Assembly (NCBI GenBank): GCA_032718565.1
Contig: JAVGVS010000536.1
Span: 62,001-126,000, forward strand
Length of the DNA stretch: 64,000 nt
Source of the DNA: Distichodus sexfasciatus
Lineage: Eukaryota; Chordata; Actinopteri; Characiformes; Distichodontidae
Reading direction: 5' to 3'
Shown here: one piece after another, positions 24,598-34,600 of the stretch
Layout of the letters: every line of letters begins with the position of its first letter
Position numbering within the stretch: position 1 is the first letter of the stretch
Made by a program: the position numbers and the translations under genes
The notes under the pieces: generated by a model
Database searches by the model: none
Told to the model about the DNA's origin: nothing
The model's input: only the letters and a program-made list of their open reading frames with translations

Positions 24598-25704
24598 TAG
24601 AGCCTGACCGATATTTTTAACACAACAATTTTGGAAAACCATTGTAGGATTTCAGAATTTTATAGTTATATATTTATAAATACCTAAAATACCAGTCAAA
24701 ATTTTTTTAGCACATTGAGATTTCTTAGATTATATATATTTATGAATCGACTATGTCACTATCCAAGTTTTTTCTTGTTAATATACAACTTTAATCTCAA
24801 ATATTTCTTCTTTTAAATTTATGAATTTACAACGTCAAAGAATATCTACGTTTTTCTCCTAAATCTACAACTTCAGTATCAGAAGTCTCGACTTTTTTCC
24901 TCAAAAAATTTAACATATACAATGTCAGAGAAGCGATTATTTTTTCTCATATATTTACAAAATTTATTTGGGTAATTTTTACTTTTTCTCACACATTGAT
25001 GACTTAACTTTATGGTTTATGTTGGAGAATATCGTGTTTATTTTTATCTAAATTTGTGAACTGTCAGAAATTTTTGCTTTCTTCAGGCAAACCTAGGAAT
25101 TTACAATGTCACAGAATACCCAATTTATTTCTCCAAAATTGGCAATTAAGACATTTTTCTCACTAAAAATCTCACAAATTTATAATGTCACAAGCTATCC
25201 AAGTTTTTTTCTCGTAAATTTGCAACTCTATTATCTTAAATTTCTCAGTTTTACTCTCTGAATTGTGCCCCTTTCCTCAGCTTCAGTTATTTATTTTACC
25301 TACAGTTTTGGGGGGTTTTTGACACATTTTCAGTTATGCTCGTTTAATTGACAACTTTCTGATGCACTAAAATCTAAACTTTTTAAAATAAATGGAATCT
25401 ATTTTAATGAAAATAAATACGCAAAAACTTTTGACTGGTAAAACGGTTATTTCATGTGTTATGTAGTTATTTAACAGTCCAAAAATAACATCACATAGCA
25501 CTGTTTATTTTAATATATTAAAGTTTTTTATAGACCAGAGTTGCCCTCTAGTGGATGATCTACACAATGACCACACCCATAACATTGTTTAAAATCCACC
25601 TTCTGTTTTTCTATTTGTGTTTTTTAATCCTAATTTATTTTTTCTGTTTCGAGGACCGATGTTATTTGATCGTATCGGCGCACGATATATCGGTCGGGCT
25701 CTAG
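24598..25704. mobile_element. Non-autonomous TIR element (about 1.1 kb)
   Basis: The left end CTAGAGCCTGACCGATAT is the inverse of the right end ATATCGGTCGGGCTCTAG with few mismatches. The interior is A/T-rich and contains no open transposase. This type of terminus is common in fish genomes; the exact family is not assigned. Confidence 0.72.
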
Positions 25705-26620
25705 TGTTAACTGATATGGAAACAAGGTGAACGGTGCGTTTGTCAGACCATTTGAAAGGATTATTATTGTTATTATTATTTTTATTAGGAATTAATTTGC
25801 TTCTGGTGCAAAAACGGCCACTTCTGCTCTTACGGTGCAGGCGTGCACTCTGAAGACATTGTAATATAGAATGTATAAACAAACTGTCTAGATAAAAAAT
25901 TATATATATATAGCTGTTTATTTTATAAAATGTCAAATAGATTGAAATACATTTATATACATTGTTTGATTTTAAAAAACTTTAAAAAACAAACAGAAGT
26001 ATTTTGTAACAGAATAATTATTGAAGTGTCTTACGGGGGGAGGTGGAAGCTTTCTTTCTATTCTTTATTTCAGCAGGGTGGTGTTGCACAGTCTGTTATA
26101 TTGTATGGCTTGTTTTTTTCTGTATATATAAATAAAAATATACCATCGAAATAAGCTTTAACATATATATTGTTTTAAAAAGAAATTAATAAAAAAGTTT
26201 ACATTCTGAAACAGCTTGGATATTAACTGTCATAGTGATACTGAATTATTTTTATTCAATCTGAATAATGTGGTTTAAAAAAATAAATATTTTTTAAAAT
26301 CATTTGCTTATTGGTTGAGTGGTGTTGGTTTAGTCAAACTTGAATCATTTTGGATATAAGCGCAAGACTTTAGAGAACGTTTCATTCATTCTTTCATTCG
26401 TTCACGCAATATATGAGGAGCAATCTTAATGCTTTAGCATACCAAGAGCTTTTAGAGACAGTTTGGGGAAGTCCCTATTCTATTCCAGCATGACTGTGTC
26501 CCAGTACACATAAAGGGATGGTAGGATGAGCTCAGTGTGGAAGAACTTGAGCCCTGACCTCAACCCTTTCTGAAAGGAGATTGTGAGCCAGGCCTTCTCG
26601 TCCAACATCAGTGCCTGACG

Positions 26621-26852
26621 CAGCTGGTGGCGTAACGGTAGGGTGTTCGTCCCTTGATCAGGTCGTAGGTTCGAATCCAGGGCTGGTAAAGTTACCACTG
26701 AGGTACTCATGGGTACACAAGGTACCGTCCCCAAGCATTGCTCCCTGGGCTGCCCACTGCTTCTTCACGGATGGGTTAAATGCAGAGGTCACCTTTCGTT
26801 GTGGTGCACTGTGCTGTGGTGTGTTCACAATGACAAATAATCACTCACTTTG
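26621..26852 (+). mobile_element. tRNA-derived SINE, best-preserved copy
   Basis: The tRNA-like head has an A-box-like TGGCGTAACGGT and a perfect B box GGTTCGAATCC. The body has two GGTAC motifs and CCCTGGGCTGCCCACTGC. The tail reads TGCACTGTGCTGTGGTGTG, then TTCACAATGACAAATAATCA. It is a useful reference for the other copies in the window. Confidence 0.85.
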
Positions 26853-27106
26853 ATGAATGGCACAAATTACCAACAGAAACACTACTAAATCTTGTGGAAA
26901 ACCTTCCTAATATGCTTAGTGCTAATGGTCCCTCCACTAATATATTTTTATTCACGTTTTATTTTATGTAGATGTGTTAGTAATATAACATAAAATAAAA
27001 TGATTGTACAGTGTTGGGAGTAATGCAGTAATGTAAGGCATTACTAATAAATTTTCAGTAATATTATACTAGTTACAAGGCATACCAGTAATCTGTAAGA
27101 GTCTAT

Positions 27107-27378
27107 ATTCTTCTTCTTCCTCTTTCTGCTTTTCCCTTCAGGGGTCGCCACAGCGAATCATCTGTCTCCATCTAGTCCTATCTTCTGCATCCTCTACCCT
27201 CACACCAACTAACTTTCACCACATCCGTGAATCTCCTTTTTGGTCTTCCTCTCAGCCTCCTGCCTGGTGGCTCCAACCTCAGCATCCTTCTACCTATGTA
27301 CGCATTGTCTCTCCTCTGGACGTGTCCAAACCATCTCAGTCTGGCCTCTCTGACTTTATCTCCAAAACATCTAACATG
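27107..27378 (-). mobile_element. RTE-like LINE 3' fragment
   Basis: On the minus strand the fragment encodes KVREARLRWFGHVQRRDN and then RRMLRLEPPGRRLRGRPKRR, the C-terminal signature of many non-LTR reverse transcriptases (I assign it to RTE-like elements from memory). It is 5'-truncated, with a CTTCTTCTTCCTC simple run at its 3' end. It may sit inside another repeat whose ends read GTGTTGGGAGTAAT (27012) and TTGGAAGTAAC (27393). Confidence 0.72.
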
Positions 27379-27469
27379 AGCCTATATTACGTTTTGGAAG
27401 TAACTTGATCTCGTATCACAAACCGTCTGTTCTGTTCTGCAAATCTATTTGATCGAAGCCGTGTTGCAG

Positions 27470-27560
27470 TTCATGCTCCGGCCGCTGGTGGCGGTGTGGC
27501 GGTGTGGCGCTCTTCGTGCTTCCGTGCGCCGTTTAGAAGAAGAAACGTTGCGCGCCATTC
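27470..27560 (+). promoter_or_regulatory. Possible promoter / non-coding first exon of radx
   Basis: A short GC- and CpG-rich island in AT-rich surroundings, about 1.1 kb upstream of the radx start codon. A splice-acceptor-like TTTTCCTTGCAG stands directly before the start-codon exon (28577-28588), which implies an upstream non-coding exon; this island is the best candidate. No TATA box was seen. Confidence 0.35.
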
Positions 27561-28224
27561 AAAACCAGAAGCAACTTTATTTGCGTTTTTTTTAAGTTCT
27601 GTTTAGACTTTAATTAGGAACAAAATAAAATCCATGTAATAATGTGAGACAACACTGCTGATCTGTTCAATAACGAGCAGCGCTGACGCTTGATTTAGTT
27701 CAAATCACAGTAAACATCAGCGTTAGCCGCTAACCCGAGTTAGCCTGACGGCGCGCGACTTAATATTTACGAAGAATATTTCATTAATTTTTCCTGATGT
27801 AATTTTTTGTTGCGACCTTTTGATGCTTCGTAAATGTAAGTTTCTTTTTTATTATGATTTTGCAATTAATAATCTCGCAATTGGCGATCCTTGTCATGTT
27901 CGTAATCATACTTTAATCATTTAGGCAACGTTGTAACATATGGCCTTTTAAAATGAATGTTTACGAAAATTTGTTTCAAATGTAATTTTCTTTTATGTCG
28001 ATGTTTTTAGTGCATTTTTGTAACATTTTGTGGTCGTTTAAGATATCCGAATATTAGTTCCAAGACGACGGCAAAGTCTTAAGTTGCCAACTAAATGGTT
28101 TAAGTAGTTTTTTAACTACTGTTTTGATGTTATTTTTATGTCTAGTACTTTGATGTCATTTTGTAGCGAGTATTGTGACGTCATTTTTATAGATATTATG
28201 ATTTTTATTACTATTTTTCCAAGT

Positions 28225-28430
28225 ATCCTGATGTCATCTTTGTAACTAGTGCTTTGTCGTCATCTTTGTAACTAGTGCTTTGATCTCATCTTTGTAACTA
28301 GTGCTTTTGATGTCATCTTTGTAACTAGTGCTTTGATCTAATCTTTGTAACTAGTGCTTTGATCTCATCTTTGTAACTAGTGCTTTGATGTCATCTTTGT
28401 AACTAGTGCTTTGATCTCATCTACAGGTTT
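28225..28430. repeat. 26-bp minisatellite upstream of radx
   Basis: About eight tandem units of 26 bp, each containing TTTGTAACTAGTGCTTT preceded by GATCTCATC or GATGTCATC. Unit variants alternate between GATGTCATC and GATCTCATC. It lies 170 bp upstream of the radx first coding exon, probably within a 5' UTR intron. Confidence 0.92.
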
Positions 28431-28601
28431 GATTATATAGTGGTTTGTACTTTGATGTCATATTGGTTTGTATTTTTATGTCATTTTTGTAACTAGCATT
28501 TTGAAGGAACTGATATTTTGATATTTACTATTTTTATAACGAGGGTTATTTTAGTAACTAACATTAGTTTCATAATTTTCCTTGCAGCAGTAACCGACTG
28601 A

Positions 28602-30442
28602 ATGGCGGGCTGCGACGCTCTGCCCAACTGGCCCCTGCGTGCCGCCCTGAACCAACTGTGCTCTTCTGGCTCCATTCGTCTTCGTCTGGAGAGTCCCGTT
28701 CCTGTCGCTGTCCTCACCGTGGAGCGCTACCTGGCCGACGGACAAGTCGCCGACAGCAGCGGATACGGCTACGACGTGACGGTGGCCGACGGCGGCTGCC
28801 GGGTGAAATGCCGCCTGGCGCCGGGCCTGAGTCGTCTGGTGCAGGTTAACGCTCTGCGATGCGGCGTCGACTGTGGTGTTCTCGTGACTCAGCTGGCGCT
28901 GGTTTACGACGAGAGGAGGCTGGGGCCTTGCTGCATTTGTCTGGAAGACGTTCGGTGCGGTGAGGATGTGGGAGAGGTCGAGATTACGGACGTGGAATCC
29001 CTGTGCTGGTTTTCCCGGGATGACGGGGCCGGATTCTCTGTGCTTTCTCACTCGGACGCGCCTCTGAACGCCGGCAGGAAGCATTATTTGGCATTGTGGA
29101 ATAACGAGGATCCTTACGGAACGGTCTGGGTTCCCAACGCTCCTCCGCCAGACGTGGTCATTGACGGTGAGGCAAATTTTTTGGGAGAAGAAAAACATAT
29201 TCTTTTTACAACCTGTAGGGCTGGGTGATACGAGCTCAAATCAGTATCACAATTAATATGGACGTTTTTCATCAAATATTACAGTGAAGTGAAGTGAAGT
29301 GCTAGGTGTGTAACGATATATTAATATATTGGCAAAAATGTTCAATCGTGATATCAGCTGGAGTTTGTATCGTCCAGCTTTAGTTCTTCCACCTGATTTC
29401 TCTCTTGTGTTTTCTTGACAGCGTCTAAAGTTTGTCTGCTGAGCGATCTCGACTCCAGACCCCAGACTTTGCCGTTACTGGTCCGGGTTTTACACCGCTC
29501 CCGACTCAGGTATTACGGGAAACCCGGACAAAACATCAACTTCCCATTTCAGGTGAGGGAGCTTTGATGCGACACGTATATATGGGACATGGGTCCGATA
29601 CTGACTCAAACGGCAGGATGAGGACGGTGATCTACTTTCTCAGTTTGACCGCGTTCTTTGTCCAGGCATATTTCGAGGTGGCGGACCAGAGCGGCGTCAT
29701 GTCCTTGGTGTTGTGGAACGACTTGTGCGCCGAGTGGTACAGCAGGCTGACGGTGGGCTCGGTTCTGTTCCTGCAGCAGTACTCGCTCAAACCCAGCTAC
29801 CAGAAGCGCTCGCGACCCCAGCTCTCACACCTGCCCCTGCTCACTTTACACTCCACAGGTCAGCAGTCGGCAAACGTTCTTCCCTGAGAAAACTGGTAGT
29901 GTAACGGTTTGTTCAAGTTCCAGACCGGTAAAAGGTACCATTGAGGTACTCGCCCTTTACGTCGATATCAATGTTGTCATTATACTGCCCACTACACCTT
30001 AAACTAGGGCTGGGCGATATGACCTCTAAACGACATCACGATTAATTCAATATTCGGCCTCGATTACGATTAATGACCGTTTATTTGATTTTGTAGGGTT
30101 TATGTTAGGGATGCACCGATCCAACTTTTTCAATTCTGATACTGATACCTGTGCTTTGTGTCAGGCCTTACAATAGGCAAAATTTGATATAGGCACATGC
30201 TAAATATTTCGTCATGTTGTGACAAAAAAAGTAAAAAGGTGACCTAGACCTTCTATCAACATAGCAAAACGTCTTTAATCGTGTCGCCACTTAGAAATAC
30301 AGGTCATTTCTCATACTTTTTGGAAAAATTTGTACCTAATTTATTGCCTATATACAGTGTGTATATATATATGTGTGTGTGTGTATATATATTTATATAT
30401 ATGTGTGTGTATATGTACAGCATATGTGTGTGTGTGTATGTG

Positions 30443-30495
<53 letters not shown>

Positions 30496-31623
30496 ACAGT
30501 ATTTTATATATTAAACGTTTCATTTTATTATATATTAGGCTCGTTGTTGGTCATTTACACTTTTATGGGCTTGTTTCTAAACGGCTGATTATCGGTGTCT
30601 GTGTTGATTTTTGACCGTCATCGATATTAAGTGATTACGAGGTGCGCTACCGTATTTCCTCTCTCTGTGCTCTCGACTCGCTGCTTCATTTAATGTCTCG
30701 CCCACAACAGTCTCTGATTGGCTATATGTCACACTCAGCAGTGCAGCCTTATGGTCACACACAACACACACACACACACACCAGCTCAGGGCGAGTTTGT
30801 AAAATGCAAAATTTTGACAGATTTCCTTATTTTTGTTTGTGTGTGTGTGTGTTGTGCAACAGAGATCTCCTTAAATCCTCAAAAAGCTGTGATCACTGTG
30901 GTTCCCCCTAAGAGTGTTCAGCCACAGTGGTGCTTACCAGACGTCACCTACAACTTCTTAACTAGGTACACGCACACACACACATAAATAAATAAAAATG
31001 GAAAAACCTGAATACATTCATTTTTATGTTGAATTTTTTTTAGGTCTGAAGTGGACAGTTTGGCCACTAACCAGGCCTGTGATGTCATCGCTCTGGTCAC
31101 CTTTGTTGGTCGTGTCGAGCGAATCCGAAACAAAGGCACCACTGGTACGGCTTTCAATAGTAGTGTTTTTTACTCATCTCAAATATTAACAACATAAGAT
31201 GCCTAAAATTTGTGTGTGTGTGTGTGTGTGAGACAGCGACTGACAAGTTGTGGACGTACCGCTGGGTGCATGCGGTGGACGGCTCCTCGGACGCCCCTTT
31301 CATCCTGGAGATTTTTGCCTGTTCTCAGCCTGAAATCTTCAACAACATCTCTCCCAGTAAGATCTCACACACACACACACTCGCATAATGATTTTAATCT
31401 GGTGTTCAACTTTCACAATTAAATTTTTTACTCTCACACACACACACACACTCACACTCTGCAGTGACGTATCTGGTGTGTACTCAGATGAGAGTGCGTC
31501 GGGAGCAGGGCGCGTCTCTCCATCTCACCAGCAGCACCGAAACTCAGCTCTACATCACAGGTGAGACGCGGCCGTAGATTCCGAATCTCTCTAAAGCAAG
31601 ACGTCTGCACTGAGGGAATCAGC

Positions 31624-31654
<31 letters not shown>

Positions 31655-34600
31655 GCTGTCACAAACACAAGCCGTACGTGTTGGACCCCAAGGTGAAGTC
31701 CTTCATCCAGTGGACCAAGACGCTGAAGGACAATGTGATCCAGAGGAGGACGGCAGTGGGGGGGCAGTACTGTTACCCTCCCCCTCCCCCCATGTACACA
31801 CACACCTCCAGCACCACCACCGGTACACACACACACTCATGCTTTAGATTTTAAATATGCACAGAGCTCGTTTGACTTGGACAGGGGGGAATTAAAATGC
31901 TTTTATAAAAGCAAAAAGTGAAAGTCAAATGTTTGCAAAAATTAAAAATATATATGTGACGTTCCGAGCTCATTTTATCAGTATATTCGTTGAAAAAACG
32001 GTCGATAACGATAACTATTGAAATGTTCAATATCAGTGCCGATAATTGGCGAGACCAAATGTGACCCTCCACGGCAAAACCAGTCGCTTGTCGCAAATTT
32101 TCAAAATTGTGTTATTATGTTTTCATGAAAGGGCATAAATCAAGCTTCAAAACGATACCTATATGGAATGAATGGGACGACATATGACTGAGATATCAAC
32201 ATTCAAAGGAGTCGGGTTTCTCCTGTCACGCCAAGTGAGAAACGGAGAAATCTGCCTTTGAAGTTGACTATCGCCGTAGCACTCACAGACGCTTGGTGCG
32301 GTCGCGGCTACGTTTGTATTTACGGTAGCCTACGCTGCATTCACAGCCACACGGATAGCCTACCTGCGTTAGGTTAACTGAACTCGGGAGACGGAGATGG
32401 ATTCCGGAGAAATATCTTCACGCTAGTCAACCAGTGGATTTAGCGTAAATATTGTAGTAGAGCGGTCAAAACACAAACTTTTAACATTCTGCTGGAATTG
32501 AATTCCTCACCTCAAGAAAGTCACGTTTTTAGGATGGAAAGGGTAAGTCTTTCAGCCAAATTTATTCACAACAGTACAGTATAGACCTTCCACTGTTTCA
32601 CAACACTAAAAACAAAAAATCCAACATTTTACCCCACGCAACATAAACGCTGGTTTTTCTCGGAAACCTCCATTGCGACAAGCGACTGGTTTTGCCGTGG
32701 AGCGTCACATATGATTATCGTATTAATAGTGCCGATAATTGGCCAGTTCGATAATCGGTCAACGCCTAGTTTACTGATCGAGACCAATTATCAACAATCA
32801 ATGAATCAGTAAACCTGGGTGTAGACTGTTGATAATTGCAATGATTATTGCAGATAATTGGCAACCTTCAGTAAAATATGGGTTGACCAGTTATCGATTA
32901 TCGGACTGCTGATAATTGGGCAGTCCGATAATCAGTCGGCCAATTATAGACACCGACAATTAATGTTTTTATGGTTAGTCCTGCTGATCATCTTATTAAT
33001 AATGCCGATATGTGGCCAGTCTAATTATCAGTCAATCTCTAGTTTACTAATCGTAGCTAATTATCAGCAATCAATAAATCTATAAACTAGGTGTAGAGCG
33101 ATGATAACAACCCAGGTTAGACCGATTATTGGACTAGCCAATTCTTGACAGTGATATTTAACGTTTTTCTGGATATCAGTGACAATAATTGGCCAGTGTG
33201 ACTGATTATTAATGTTGCTGTTAATCAGCCAGTTTGATAATCGGTCAACAGCTAGTTTATTGATGGTGGCCAATCATCAGCAGTTTATAAAGTAGGTGAC
33301 AACGATTGTTGATTATTGGACCGTCATTTACTGTTGTTTACTAGTCAAGGCCAATTATCAGCCGTCAGTAACCACGGCGCTGCCCGATTATCTGACTGGC
33401 CAGTTATGAGCACTGACATTTAATACTTTTATGATTATTGTTAATTGATATGCTGATAATCATTCGATTTTCTTGACAGTGACAGTGCAGATGAATCTGT
33501 TGTTTGTTTGTCCAGGTCAGGCGTCCTCGTTGTCGTTAACGGCGGTTGCTGACCTGCAGGGGGAACTGGAGGGTTTGCAGTACCGAGAGCACAGGACGCT
33601 GGCCGTACAGGGACACATCACCGCAGTGCGCTACCACCAGTGGCCACCGGAGGCACCAAAATCTACCACTCGGCAAACACCACCTCACGTCCCGGAGGTC
33701 CGTACATTACAACGACACGGCGTCTCCTACAGGACACGCTGGCAACGACTCAGACAATGAGAAAAATCCCTAATAATTGATTGAGTTTAGAGGAAATGTA
33801 CTTTCAATATTATATATCGTTATCGGAATGTGAGGCTTTGGTCGTTTCGCTCAGCCTTGTGCTGCAGCACGTTTGGTTTGAATTGACGTTTTTTGCTTCC
33901 TTATAGCATTCGGAAGGTGCCTCAGTGGGCGTGGCCTCGTCTGGTAAAAGAGGGCGAATGAGGAAGGGAGAGAGGGACGTGGCTCCGCCCCCGACTCCGC
34001 CCAAACGCAGGAGGACTGAGCGAGAGTTAAAGTAGGTTTGAGGTATTTTAATGTAGCACGTCACCACAGAGTATTAAAATGTGATGATTTTTCTAGTGAA
34101 ATACTAGTAAAGTCTCCAGGCTTGGAAAACGCTGATTGGCTGATTTAGGGCCCTATGATGTCCGCGATGTGGAAAACGCGGACGGAATCGCAGAATTCAA
34201 CAAATAAAATGGAATCCCTTGTAAAAAAACGCTGAACGTCGTATAATTGGCTGATATCGGTGTGTGGGCAAAGCAGAGCAGTGGTTTCTAATCAGTTTTG
34301 GCCGCTGCAGCCCCCTGTACGTGTTACCTGTTGAGGCGGGACTCCACACACACAAACGCACAGACACAGAGGGGGAAACGTCAACAGTCAGCTATGGTCA
34401 TGAAGCTGAAACACCCAAGTCCTCAAAAAAATGACGGAATTCGACTGTTTCTAAGTCGTGACATGTGCTAAGTTTAGAGCAGAACAATACCCACATGATT
34501 TTTATGAATCGGGAGAACAACTCTTTTGTACGTTTTTCCAGCACACGATAGACTGCACCCGCAAGAACACATGACGACCACTTACAGTCAAACACTCACA

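Noticed and set aside
26621..26852. tRNA gene
   Set aside because: A- and B-box-like sequences are present, but the body and tail are those of a repeated SINE and no cloverleaf is complete.
28225..28430. CRISPR-like array
   Set aside because: The units are directly adjacent with no unique spacers and lie in an animal genome; it is a minisatellite.
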